Source of the DNA: Pseudomonas sp. ML2-2023-3
GTDB taxonomy: Bacteria > Pseudomonadota > Gammaproteobacteria > Pseudomonadales > Pseudomonadaceae
Length of the DNA stretch: 64,000 nt
Direction: 5' to 3'
Assembly (NCBI RefSeq): GCF_037055275.1
Contig: NZ_CP146343.1
Span: forward strand, 3,506,501-3,570,500
A program made the translations under genes and the position numbers. The notes beneath the pieces are model-generated. The model made no database searches, was not told the origin of the DNA, and was given only the letters and a program-made list of their open reading frames with translations. Below, in pieces: positions 1 to 7,987 of this stretch; positions within the stretch are counted from its first letter, which is position 1; every line of letters begins with the position of its first letter.

Positions 1-265
1 GATGAACCGTAAAAGACACCAGCCTCACCACAATCGGCCGCACCACCAGAATGCACAGGAACGCGACAGGCATTGCCAGTTGATAGGCATGCAGCACATT
101 GCTTAGATAATCGTGCTCAATACCGGCGTTTGCCGCCGTAATCACCAACGACATCAGGAAGGCCATGATCGTCGACATGTAAAACGCGAAAACGTAGGGC
201 GTAGCCCGTACAGAGAGTTTCAGACGTTTCGAAATCGGGGTTTCAGCAGTTACTTTTGATGTCAT
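1..265 (-). CDS. DUF2798-type small membrane protein (partial)
   Basis: Reading leftward from the ATG at 265 gives 88 codons without a stop, so the 3' end is outside the window. The protein has two hydrophobic segments, one near residues 25-45 (FAFYMSTIMAFLMSLVI) and one near residues 60-80, separated by a short loop. This spacing and the early Y-V-F-A pattern resemble the DUF2798 family of two-helix inner-membrane proteins, whose function is unknown. It is transcribed divergently from the LysR-type regulator at 381, which could therefore control it. That link is inferred from position only. Confidence 0.6.
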   Translation of the reverse strand, partial: MTSKVTAETPISKRLKLSVRATPYVFAFYMSTIMAFLMSLVITAANAGIEHDYLSNVLHAYQLAMPVAFLCILVVRPIVVRLVSFTVH

Positions 266-380
266 ATGGGACCTTATCCAGCTTCATTTTCAGGAGTCAT
301 GCACCTTAACAAGATCAAAAACCGGCAACTAGACGCCTATCGACAGTTACTTTATAAATAAAAACTTACGAATAGCCTTT

Positions 381-1334
381 ATGAGCCCCCCCACAGTGAA
401 TCTGCTAGCGGCAATTACCAGCTTTATCAAAGTGGTCGAAACCGGCTCCATCGCAGGCGCAGCCAAAAATCTTGGTCTTAGTGCAGCGGCCGTCAGCCAG
501 ACCATCAATCGGCTGGAAGAACATCTCGGCACACGCCTGCTGCAACGCACCACACGCAGCATGGCGCTCACCGAGCAGGGAGCGACTTACTATGAAAGGG
601 TGCGACATATCGCGTCCGACCTGGAGTCAGCACACAGGGCCATCAGCGCTGGAGAAACTGAACTTCAAGGGCGGCTTTGCATTGCGTCGACATCCGCATT
701 CGGACGGCATGTGCTGGCCCCTCTGGTTGCGGGCTTTGCTAACCGTTACCCGCGTTTGACCCTCGAGCTGTGTACCACCGATGGCAAGATCAATCATATC
801 CAGGACGGCATTGATCTGAGCCTGCGGATCAAGCCGCAACTGGAAGAAGGCATCGTTGCGCGCAAGATCGCTTCCGTTCCTTTCATCATCTGCGCCTCCC
901 CGGCCTATCTGGCCCGAGCCGGTGCCCCCCGTACCCCCGAGGAACTCCAGCAGCATGCCTGCCTGGCCTTCCGCTACCCGCTGGACGGGCGCTTCCTGCG
1001 CTGGGGGTTTATCCGCGAAGGCCAGCACTACTACGCAGCGCTCAACGTCACCGCGATCAGTGATGATATCGATGCGCTGACTCAAATGGCGATTCACGGC
1101 GCAGGGATTGCGCGCCTTGCCGAGTTCCTGGCGGCCCCCTTTATCGAGTCAGGTCGACTGGTGACACTGCTTGAAAGTAGCCATGAATCAACCGAGTCCT
1201 GCGCAGAACCCCTGGATATTTATGCGTGTGTCCAGGATCGCGCCGCCATGACGCCAAAAGTCAAAGCGTTCCTGGACTATTTGACGGCACACATTGAACA
1301 ACGCTGGACTAAAGACAGTTTTATTACTGTATGA
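381..1334 (+). CDS. LysR-family transcriptional regulator
   Basis: A 317-residue protein of normal LysR length. The N-terminal winged helix-turn-helix (about residues 8-66) contains the typical run GSIAGAAKNLGLSAAAVSQT followed by [18 protein letters not shown]. The rest matches a type-2 periplasmic-binding-like effector domain, with the CrgA/AaeR-type pattern IDLSLRI and a late GAGIARLAEF segment. The ATG at 381 places the HTH at the usual distance from the N terminus, although the ribosome-binding site is weak. The effector is unknown. It is divergent from the DUF2798 gene across about 115 bp that would hold any operator. Confidence 0.85.
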   Translation: MSPPTVNLLAAITSFIKVVETGSIAGAAKNLGLSAAAVSQTINRLEEHLGTRLLQRTTRSMALTEQGATYYERVRHIASDLESAHRAISAGETELQGRLCIASTSAFGRHVLAPLVAGFANRYPRLTLELCTTDGKINHIQDGIDLSLRIKPQLEEGIVARKIASVPFIICASPAYLARAGAPRTPEELQQHACLAFRYPLDGRFLRWGFIREGQHYYAALNVTAISDDIDALTQMAIHGAGIARLAEFLAAPFIESGRLVTLLESSHESTESCAEPLDIYACVQDRAAMTPKVKAFLDYLTAHIEQRWTKDSFITV

Positions 1335-1528
1335 ATTTATTGTACGCACCAAAATAGCGCAGTATCTCTTTGGATTAACATGATAATTTAATACATCCAA
1401 AAAAACCTATAACAGTTAACTCTTTCACACATTCGTGTTCAGCAGATGAAAATACCAAAGTAAGGGAGCATTCTATTTTTTAATGTACTGTTAGACTTAG
1501 TTAAAAATGCCATTCAAGGAAGAAGCAT

Positions 1529-1696
1529 ATGAGCGCCACAACTAAACGAGGGTGGAAGTGGGCTTACCGCAAGCTGCGTGATCTGCACTGCACGCGCCCT
1601 TCTGCCTTTTACAGGGCCACCCTGTACGTTCTCCGCGGGAACACGGGTACATTTGTTTGTGAAGTGACACACAAAAAAATCCGCATTAGCCGCTAA
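1529..1696 (+). CDS. small basic hypothetical protein (55 aa)
   Basis: A short reading frame with a clear Shine-Dalgarno (AAGGAAG) 6-7 bases before the ATG. The product is 55 residues, strongly basic and rich in Arg, Lys and Trp, starting MSATTKRGWKWAYRKLRDLH. There is no signal peptide or membrane segment. I do not recognise the family. The good ribosome-binding site and the AT-rich, promoter-like 190 bp upstream argue that it is translated. A tight hit among other Pseudomonas genomes would be needed to be sure it is a gene. Confidence 0.4.
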   Translation: MSATTKRGWKWAYRKLRDLHCTRPSAFYRATLYVLRGNTGTFVCEVTHKKIRISR

Positions 1697-1951
1697 CGGC
1701 TTTCAGTCTCGTTGCGCGGCTCGCCTGCACATAAATCGCAGGCATTTTATATGCCTGTTGAAACCCAGAGGTCTCGCAAGCGCAATGGGGAAGCTCCCAT
1801 CCTGTTGTTACGCGAGCAAGCCAGTACAATTGCCTGCATCCATTCCCCCCCTTGCCTACGGAGGGGGGTTGAAGTCACCTGTTGGCTGTCCGGTTGATGA
1901 GCCATGCCTGAATGCAAGGCTCATCGAGCCCGTGCCCAAGAAGTCCAGATA
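1697..1951. other. intergenic stretch with two hairpins
   Basis: No convincing gene. It holds a C-run/G-run inverted repeat (1845-1852 with 1862-1868) and a second hairpin whose arms GATGAGCC (1896-1903) and GGCTCATC (1918-1925) lie just before the next small gene. Neither is followed by a T-run, so they are not ordinary terminators. They may be RNA structure in the leader of the 1952 gene. Confidence 0.35.
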
Positions 1952-2164
1952 ATGCCAAAGAAGAAGCAACCCGCAGAGACCCCGGCCGTAACCGCAGCAG
2001 ACATAGAACGCTCAATTCAGGCCCTGAACAAAATGGCTGAGCGCCTGTGGGGAGAGGATCGGGTAGCCGAGGCCAAAGCCCTGATCGATGCACTGGATGC
2101 TTTGAACCGTGCGCTGGACAGGATCAGGATTGGCGAAAGTCGCCGGGCGGTCACTCTTCACTGA
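1952..2164 (+). CDS. small conserved-looking hypothetical protein (70 aa)
   Basis: The product starts MPKKKQPAETPAVTAADIER. It has a lysine-rich start, then an alanine-rich amphipathic helical region with LNKMAERLWGEDRVAEAKAL and LDALNRALDRIRIG. There are no membrane segments. The frame extends upstream to an ATG at 1904, but the start at 1952 avoids placing the 1896-1925 hairpin inside the coding sequence. The family is not recognised. It converges with msrA, 17 bp apart. Confidence 0.5.
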   Translation: MPKKKQPAETPAVTAADIERSIQALNKMAERLWGEDRVAEAKALIDALDALNRALDRIRIGESRRAVTLH

Positions 2165-2181
2165 GCACACCCGCAAGCCGT

Positions 2182-2649
2182 TCAGATAGCGCAGGCGCTG
2201 GCACCGTGTTTTTCAAGATAACGCTGCTGATCTTCATCTGCCTTTTGAAACTCGCCCAGAGCAAGAATCACCGTGGCCACCGGTTTTCCCAGCCGCCCGC
2301 TGGCATCCAGTTGCTGTATGGCGACCAGTGCTGACCGGGCTTGTTGATCGGAGTTGGAAAACAAGGCCGAACGGTACTTCACCCCGACATCCGCTCCCTG
2401 ACGATCGAACGAAGTCGGATCATGCAATGTCCAGAACTGTTCGATCAGGCCACTGTAAGCAATCACCCCCGGATCGAAGTCAACTTGCACCACTTCAATC
2501 CACGCTGCCCCATCTATGGGCGAACGGGCAAAACCGACCCGGCTGTCGATCACGCCCGGCAATAAACGAAACGCGGCTTCAGCCCCCCAAAAACAGCCCG
2601 CACCGAAAGTAGCCTGCTCAACATTCACGTCTTCTTGAACATCAGTCAT
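2182..2649 (-). CDS. msrA: short MsrA-like peptide-methionine (S)-S-oxide reductase
   Basis: Belongs to the family that reduces methionine S-sulfoxide using an active-site cysteine. The GCFWG motif (about residues 18-22) carries that cysteine, and the HDPT motif is present. At 155 residues it is shorter than usual (about 170-215). The segment between the GY-type turn and the EVV strand is cut down: the usual VCSGxTGHAEVV loop is replaced by a short stretch ending IEVVQV, which keeps the glutamate. The usual EYHQ motif near the C terminus reads EDQQRYL. Its ATG overlaps the stop of the homocysteine methyltransferase gene (ATGA), so it is the last gene of that operon. Substrate preference may differ from housekeeping MsrA. 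Confidence 0.8.
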   Translation of the reverse strand: MTDVQEDVNVEQATFGAGCFWGAEAAFRLLPGVIDSRVGFARSPIDGAAWIEVVQVDFDPGVIAYSGLIEQFWTLHDPTSFDRQGADVGVKYRSALFSNSDQQARSALVAIQQLDASGRLGKPVATVILALGEFQKADEDQQRYLEKHGASACAI

Positions 2650-3566
2650 GGGCTGACCTCCTCTTTTTGCGGCAGCAGATGCGAGTGCAACTGCGCGATA
2701 TGTTCAGGCCCGATACCACAGCACCCTCCAACAATACTGGCGCCTGCCGCCACCCACGACCTGGACCAGTGCAGGTATGACTCAGGCCCCAGATCACTGC
2801 GAATCTCCAGCAAGGTGCTGTTTGCTTTTGCCTGCGTACTGACAGGAGGAAATGCATTGGCGTAAACCCCAAGCTCAACGGCTTGATCCACGCTGCCAAT
2901 GACTTCCCGTGCGCTGGCGAGTGCCGCAGCCATCACTTCTGGCTGGCTGCAATTGAACAGCACTGCCCTCGCCCCCAGCTCGAGCGCTGCACGCACGGCA
3001 TCGGCGACCGTCTCCGATGAGCGCAGTCGCGGTGGCTCGTCGGCCTCATCCAGGAGGGTAAACGCGACCCAGAGTGGCTTGGTTTCTGCGCCGAGCGCCT
3101 CCACGACAGCCCGTACTTCAGCGATGGAGCTTTGGGTTTCCGCCAACCAGACATCGACATGAGCCCGCAGACCGGCGATCAGCTCGCGATGAATAGCGAC
3201 CGAACGTTGATGATCAAACAAATCCGGTCGATACGACCCCAGGGCTGGCGGTAAAGAACCGGCCACCGTGACCGGCTCGCTACTGCCGGATGCCGCCTCA
3301 CGGGCCAGGCCTGCAGCCCGCTCGGCCAGGGCGCGTCCGTCCCTGGCAAAGCGCTCATCCCCGATATGAAAAGGCACCACCGCGTAGCTGTTGGTGGTGA
3401 TGATTCGTGCACCGGCCTCAATGAACGCTTGATGGGCCTGGAGCACGAACTCGGGGGCCTCGATCAGCGCGAGCGCTGACCATTCAGGCTGGCGAAACGG
3501 CGCCCCGATCCGCTGCAGCTCACGCCCCATGCCGCCATCGAGTAAACGCAAGGATGGGTGGCTCAT
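2646..3566 (-). CDS. homocysteine S-methyltransferase family protein
   Basis: A 306-residue zinc-dependent methyltransferase of the MmuM/Hmt type, which passes a methyl group from a donor such as S-methylmethionine to homocysteine, giving methionine. It starts LLDGGMGRELQRIG, typical of the family. The zinc-binding cysteines are visible in VLFNCSQPE and in the C-terminal GGCCG motif. The ATG at 3566 overlaps the stop codon of the binding-protein gene (ATGA), and its own stop overlaps the start of msrA, so the three are translationally coupled. A start further upstream is unlikely because it would overlap the binding-protein gene. In this context the methyl donor is probably the compound imported by the neighbouring ABC system (inference). 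Confidence 0.88.
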   Translation of the reverse strand: MSHPSLRLLDGGMGRELQRIGAPFRQPEWSALALIEAPEFVLQAHQAFIEAGARIITTNSYAVVPFHIGDERFARDGRALAERAAGLAREAASGSSEPVTVAGSLPPALGSYRPDLFDHQRSVAIHRELIAGLRAHVDVWLAETQSSIAEVRAVVEALGAETKPLWVAFTLLDEADEPPRLRSSETVADAVRAALELGARAVLFNCSQPEVMAAALASAREVIGSVDQAVELGVYANAFPPVSTQAKANSTLLEIRSDLGPESYLHWSRSWVAAGASIVGGCCGIGPEHIAQLHSHLLPQKEEVSP

Positions 3567-4612
3567 TGGATCGCACTCACTTTCGGCGCCGATGTGGCGA
3601 GCCACTGGTCGACGATGGCACCGTTGGCCTGGACCCACGCCTTGGCGGCGACGTCTGCAGGCAGTTTTTCCTTTTCGATCTTCAGAATCAGGTCATTGAG
3701 TTGCGCAGGCTCGATCGCCACATTGCGCAGGAACTCGGCAATTTCAGGTGCGCGTTTCTGCAAGGATGAGGACGCCAGAACGTGAACCCTGGCATCCGGG
3801 AAGGCGCAGGTGATCTGACTCTTGTTCAGCCAGTCCGGATCAACGGTCGGGCTGATGAATTTCCAGCAGCCATCGGCCTTGTACAGCGGGTCATCTTTTT
3901 TGTTGTCCTGGGCATAGCCGTCAAACGCGGGTTCATCCAGACGACGCAGGTCAAACGCCGAAAAGATCCAGTCCGGTGTATAGGCATAGAACACCACGCC
4001 ACGCTGCGCCTTGTAAGCCGACGCCAACTTGGCGTAGGTCACCGATGCCTCCGTGGACACCGACTCGAATTTGTCGGCGAACCCGTAATCCTTGGCCTTG
4101 ATCTGGCCGATGTAAGTCGACTCCCATCCGGCAGGCCCCACCAGCAACTCGGCCTTGCCGCCGCCCAGAGGCTCGAAGAGCTTGGCCACTTCCGGTTTTT
4201 TCAGGTCGTAGACGGATTTGACCCCGTACTTGTCCTGCACATAGCCGGGAATATAAAAGCCCTGCACGGCCGCGTAGGGTTGAGTGTTCGGTACCAGGGA
4301 CCGGGTGCCGCCTGTGACGTATTTCGCCCAGGCTGCCGACTGGTTGGGCAGCCAGATATCCGTCAGCACGTCCACCGAGCCATCGCCTTTGGACGCGGCA
4401 CTGAACAGCACCGGGACATCCCCTGCCAGGTACGAAACATCGCCATCAAGACGGGTTTTGATCACTTCCCCCAGGATGTACTGAATGGCGATAGCGCCCG
4501 TCCAGTTTTGCTCGCCAATGACTATTTTGTCCTTGGCCTGGGCTGTGGCGGGAAGAATCAGGGAGGCCAACAGTGCAGCAGCGCCCCAGTTGCGCAATAC
4601 GTGTGTCTTCAC
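3563..4612 (-). CDS. glycine betaine/proline-type ABC substrate-binding protein
   Basis: A periplasmic solute-binding protein of the OpuAC/ProX class. A GTG at 4612 gives a clean signal peptide (MKTHVLRNWGAAALLASLIL, cleavage after AQA). An alternative GTG at 4624 adds four residues. The mature protein begins KDKIVIGEQNWTGAIAIQYI, the usual first strand of this class. Several Trp and Tyr residues (for example DVLTDIWLPNQ and YTPDWIF) could form the aromatic cage used to bind quaternary ammonium or sulfonium groups. It lies 15 bp after the fused ATPase/permease gene and overlaps the methyltransferase gene, so it supplies the binding protein of that transporter. Confidence 0.87.
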   Translation of the reverse strand: MKTHVLRNWGAAALLASLILPATAQAKDKIVIGEQNWTGAIAIQYILGEVIKTRLDGDVSYLAGDVPVLFSAASKGDGSVDVLTDIWLPNQSAAWAKYVTGGTRSLVPNTQPYAAVQGFYIPGYVQDKYGVKSVYDLKKPEVAKLFEPLGGGKAELLVGPAGWESTYIGQIKAKDYGFADKFESVSTEASVTYAKLASAYKAQRGVVFYAYTPDWIFSAFDLRRLDEPAFDGYAQDNKKDDPLYKADGCWKFISPTVDPDWLNKSQITCAFPDARVHVLASSSLQKRAPEIAEFLRNVAIEPAQLNDLILKIEKEKLPADVAAKAWVQANGAIVDQWLATSAPKVSAIQ

Positions 4613-4627
4613 ATTAAGTCTCACTGT

Positions 4628-6724
4628 TCAGGTGTGCAGATGATCTTGCTTGCGCAAGCTCGATTGAATGATTCGATCAGGGATCAGCGCGCACAGAACG
4701 ATCGCCACGCCCGCCAGCACGCCCTCGCCACCCTTGATATTGCGCAACGCCGTCATGACGTCATAGCCCAGGCCGCCAGCGCCGATCAGTGCCGCCACGA
4801 CGACCATCGACAAACTCATGACGATGGTTTGATTGACCCCAAGCAGCAGCGACCGTCGAGCCAGAGGCAGTTGCACCTTGGTCAGGGTTTGCCAGGGACT
4901 GGCCCCGTGGGCGACCGCAGCCTCGACGGCATCCTTGGGAACTTGCTGAATCCCCAGGGAGGTCAGGCGAATCATCGGCGCCAGCGCAAAAATCACCGTT
5001 GCGATTACCGCCGGCGTCTTGCCGACCGAAAAGAACGCCACGGCAGGGATCAAATACACAAACGTTGGCAGGGTTTGCATCACATCCAGCAAGGGCGTGA
5101 TCACCTTGCGTATCAGCGGTCGTTTGGCAAGCAGAATGCCGGTGGGTACACCAATGACCAGGGCAATCAACACGGAAGACCCCACCAGCGCCAGAGTGGC
5201 GATGGTGCGCTCCCAAAAGCCGAACAGGCCGATGTACAGCAACGCAGCACCACTGGTCAGTGCCAACGCCAAGCCCGCCGAGCGCCACGCCAGAAACACC
5301 AGCGCCAGCGCCGAAACCGGCCACGGCAACCAGCCCAGCAGGCTTTCGATGCCTTCGATGACGGTCCTGACCGCAACGATCACACCCACGAATGCGCTCT
5401 CGAACGTCACCTGGGACCAGCCAATGAAGTCATCGATGCTCTGCGCTGTCAGCAACAGCGCCTGGCGATTGCTCGGGAACTGCAGCAGCACATTAGTCGT
5501 GTCTGGCGTGATGACACGCCAGATCACCAATGCCTGACTGACCAGCAATACCACCAAAGGCAGCGCCCAACCCGATGCGTTGCTGCGCACAGGATGGCGG
5601 CACAACGAGAACGCTGCATAGCGACTGACGCCAAACAGCGCCACGGCCACCAGAATCGCCAGCCACGAACCGCTGGCAATGTTTTGCCCCACCAAAGCCA
5701 AGGCGGCGAGCTCTGCAACGAACGTAAGCCAGAAGGCACCTCCCTTGCCCTGTGCGGCCAGGGCAGCGGGGCCCAGCAATACGGATTGCCAGCCACTCAA
5801 CCCAGGGTTGGACGTTTGCTCGCGGGGAGCACCTTCAGGAGCCGGGACGGGAACGTTTTCAACGCTTCGCAGCACTGACGGGGTTGGGGTGCAGTCCCGG
5901 AAAAAATCCGCCACTTCAGCGTCAACCGGATGCTCCAGCAACTCCTGGGGTGTGCCCAGCTGCACCAGGCGACCGCGGCGCAGCACGGCAATCCGGTCGG
6001 CAAGACGTATGGCTTCCGCCGGGTCGTGGGTGACCAGCAATGTGCTGATACCGCGTTCACGCACCAGGGCCAGAAAATGAGTTTGCAGATCCCGGCGGAT
6101 GGTCGGATCAAGTGCGCTGAATGGCTCGTCCATCAGCAAGATGTCGGGGTCAGTCACCAATGCCCGTGCCAGCCCGACCCGTTGCTGCATGCCACCGGAA
6201 AGCTCATGGGGGTAATGATCGCCCCACCCTTGCAGCCCAACCGCCTGCAACTGCAGCGTGGCCGCCGCATAGCGAATCGACTCGGGTTCGCCGCGCAACT
6301 CAAGGGGCAACGCGACATTGTCCAGCACCGTGCGATGGGGCAGCAGGCCAAAATGCTGAAACACCATCCCGATGCGCTGGCCCCTCAACTCGCGCAAAGC
6401 CTCGGGACTCAAGCCGCTGATGGCCTGGCCTTCGATCAGGACTTCGCCACTCGAGGGCTCGATCAGGCGATTGATGTGGCGCAGCAGCGTTGATTTGCCA
6501 CTGCCGGATGTTCCCATCAGGCACAGCACCTCACCACGACGCACCTTCAGGCTCACATCGCTGACGGCAGGCAACGTCGAGGCATTCTTGCGCTGATAGG
6601 TTTTGGTGACGTTTCGCAATTCGAGGACGACGTCACCCTCACTTTCGGGATGGCTGGCGGGATGGGCGAGCCATTGAGAAGGCTCGATCCGGGCTGCTGA
6701 TGAAGCGGTTTGAGTCAGTGTCAC
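4628..6724 (-). CDS. fused ABC transporter ATPase-permease, betaine/onium type
   Basis: About 698 residues combining two parts that are usually separate, as in ProV and ProW. The N-terminal ABC ATPase has Walker A GTSGSGKST, signature LSGGMQQRVGLARAL and Walker B ILLMDEPFSALDP. The C-terminal half is a multi-helix permease ending in the binding-protein-dependent transport domain (VIGVPTGILLAKRP, then the EAAVAHGASPWQTL coupling motif). The GTG at 6724 is chosen because CGGAG lies 6-7 bases upstream. The open frame extends further only by reading through the leader terminator. Substrate is probably a quaternary amine or sulfonium compound; the downstream methyltransferase favours a methyl donor. 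Confidence 0.85.
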   Translation of the reverse strand: MTLTQTASSAARIEPSQWLAHPASHPESEGDVVLELRNVTKTYQRKNASTLPAVSDVSLKVRRGEVLCLMGTSGSGKSTLLRHINRLIEPSSGEVLIEGQAISGLSPEALRELRGQRIGMVFQHFGLLPHRTVLDNVALPLELRGEPESIRYAAATLQLQAVGLQGWGDHYPHELSGGMQQRVGLARALVTDPDILLMDEPFSALDPTIRRDLQTHFLALVRERGISTLLVTHDPAEAIRLADRIAVLRRGRLVQLGTPQELLEHPVDAEVADFFRDCTPTPSVLRSVENVPVPAPEGAPREQTSNPGLSGWQSVLLGPAALAAQGKGGAFWLTFVAELAALALVGQNIASGSWLAILVAVALFGVSRYAAFSLCRHPVRSNASGWALPLVVLLVSQALVIWRVITPDTTNVLLQFPSNRQALLLTAQSIDDFIGWSQVTFESAFVGVIVAVRTVIEGIESLLGWLPWPVSALALVFLAWRSAGLALALTSGAALLYIGLFGFWERTIATLALVGSSVLIALVIGVPTGILLAKRPLIRKVITPLLDVMQTLPTFVYLIPAVAFFSVGKTPAVIATVIFALAPMIRLTSLGIQQVPKDAVEAAVAHGASPWQTLTKVQLPLARRSLLLGVNQTIVMSLSMVVVAALIGAGGLGYDVMTALRNIKGGEGVLAGVAIVLCALIPDRIIQSSLRKQDHLHT

Positions 6725-6731
6725 AGTAGCT

Positions 6732-6773
6732 CCGAGCAAGCACTCCCTGGAGGCGGCGTGCTGCTCGCTCCAG
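6732..6773 (-). promoter_or_regulatory. overlapping alternative hairpins before the ABC start codon
   Basis: On the minus strand just before the GTG start, CTGGAG (6768-6773) can pair with CTCCAG (6747-6752). Overlapping this, GAGCGAGCA (6762-6770) can pair with TGCTTGCTC (6734-6742), which reaches to the edge of the ribosome-binding site. The two stems exclude each other. This could be a translational switch or a chance arrangement. Confidence 0.35.
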
Positions 6774-6828
6774 AGTGGGAATAAGGGCTGCGCCCCAGGC
6801 CATGCTCCGAATACGGTAAGCCTGATGC

Positions 6829-6858
6829 AAAAAAAAGCGCCGCAGTTGAGGGCGGCGC
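6829..6858 (-). terminator. rho-independent terminator upstream of the ABC operon
   Basis: Minus strand: a seven-base-pair GC stem GCGCCGC/GCGGCGC (6852-6858 with 6837-6843) followed by eight T residues. It lies about 105 bp before the ABC start codon and about 110 bp after the stop of the gene at 6967-7551. It may simply end that gene, or it may be an attenuator in the ABC operon leader. Confidence 0.8.
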
Positions 6859-6966
6859 CTTGCAGAGGCATAAAGCTAAACGATCTTAAAAACTAGAAAT
6901 AAATACTATTTTGGAATTAGCTTAGGCCAATATCAGCCCCTGTCCCATCATCAAGATGCGAAGCCT

Positions 6967-7551
6967 CTAAAAATTCTCAAGGCTGACTTTTATCCCCGCA
7001 CGCCCCGCCAACTCGATAATCCCGGGTACCCGATCAGCATCAACAATGAAACCGTCGTAATTGTCCCCTCCCGAGTCCAGGTGAAGATAACGTTTACCCA
7101 ACCGGGCCAACCACTGGTCAAGGTTGCCGAGAACCTCGGGCATGGATGAGGCGCCTTCATGGACATAGACGTAGGGTTCTTTCAAGCCACTGGCGCTTAC
7201 CAGAAAGGGCGCTTGATACTCGAACACGTCATAACCCTTCCAGTCCACGCTAAGCAGAACGAGGGCTTCAAGTTTTTGTCCTTTGACGTCATTCAACAGC
7301 CCCTCTGTGAGGGCGCCGGGTGCGTCATCTCCCATCGCGTATCGACGCATCACACGCCGCACAAGCCTGGCCCCTTCCTTTTGTGGAACGAGGGCTACCA
7401 GCTCATTGGCAAAAGCCTCAAGTGCTTTTTTCCGGGCAGGATCGTGCCCCTCCGGTCGAAGTTCTTTCATGATTTTTGAAGCGCTGAGGTTGGTTTCTTC
7501 GGGTGGAGGCATGGTGAAGCGTCCACCAAACAGCCGATCTAAAAAGCCCAT
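6967..7551 (-). CDS. hypothetical cytosolic protein, possibly DUF6630
   Basis: 194 residues with no signal peptide or membrane segment. The first half is helical and basic (ARLVRRVMRRYAMG). The second half has the pattern LLSVDWKGYDVFEYQ, then a W-L-A-R-L segment and LHLDSGGDNYDGFIV. The paired motifs around VDWKGYD and DSGGDNY resemble DUF6630-type proteins, some of which sit near polymorphic toxins, but I cannot confirm this by eye. A start at 7551 gives MGFLDRLFGG. It stands alone between two non-coding stretches. Confidence 0.6.
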   Translation of the reverse strand: MGFLDRLFGGRFTMPPPEETNLSASKIMKELRPEGHDPARKKALEAFANELVALVPQKEGARLVRRVMRRYAMGDDAPGALTEGLLNDVKGQKLEALVLLSVDWKGYDVFEYQAPFLVSASGLKEPYVYVHEGASSMPEVLGNLDQWLARLGKRYLHLDSGGDNYDGFIVDADRVPGIIELAGRAGIKVSLENF

Positions 7552-7987
7552 GTCACTCCCTGTTTCACGTTGAGGATAACTATCCCGTTCAAGTCCGGGC
7601 CCCAGATCCCGTCTTAGCTTACGGGCGCTACGTGATGAATGTCGATCAACTGCCTTGCTGCGAGCTTCCCGCCCTTTTCAGTCCAAGGCCCAATGGCCAG
7701 TTGACATCTGCGCGGCAAACTTCTAAAAAAGGGGTCATTGATTGAAGGCGATCCCTCTGATGTTGCTAATCACCGACCTTATGCTGCGCGATATCGGTTT
7801 ACATGCCGATGCGTCGGGTCGTGCCTGCATCGCCTCCAAATCCAAGAAACAGTCGCTCATTTGACCGGGGCGCGCTGTCCCGTCAGATGGGCTGACAGGA
7901 CATGAGCGCTACGGACTTCCTCCCTTGCTTTCTTCCCTTCTGCACTTCTGGCGGTGACTCAATCGGTCAACCTTCAGGAGTCAGTAC
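7552..7987. other. 436-bp non-coding stretch upstream of dapA
   Basis: No supported gene. It contains an imperfect hairpin (7875-7902: TGTCC-CGTCAG, loop ATGGG, CTGAC-AGGACA) and then a pyrimidine-rich tract (7919-7950) before the dapA ribosome-binding site (CAGGAG at 7975-7980). A promoter for dapA must lie here, but I see no unambiguous -35/-10 pair. Confidence 0.4.

Noticed and set aside
3782..5878. Long plus-strand open frame (698 codons) antisense to the ABC transporter operon
   Set aside because: It is the complement of well-supported genes in GC-rich DNA, rich in Arg, Gln and His, with no recognisable domain. Such shadow frames are expected at this GC content.
6725..6960. SAM or SAH riboswitch before the onium-uptake operon
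   Set aside because: The methionine link made this attractive, but I could not find the conserved cores of known SAM or SAH riboswitches. Only generic hairpins are visible.
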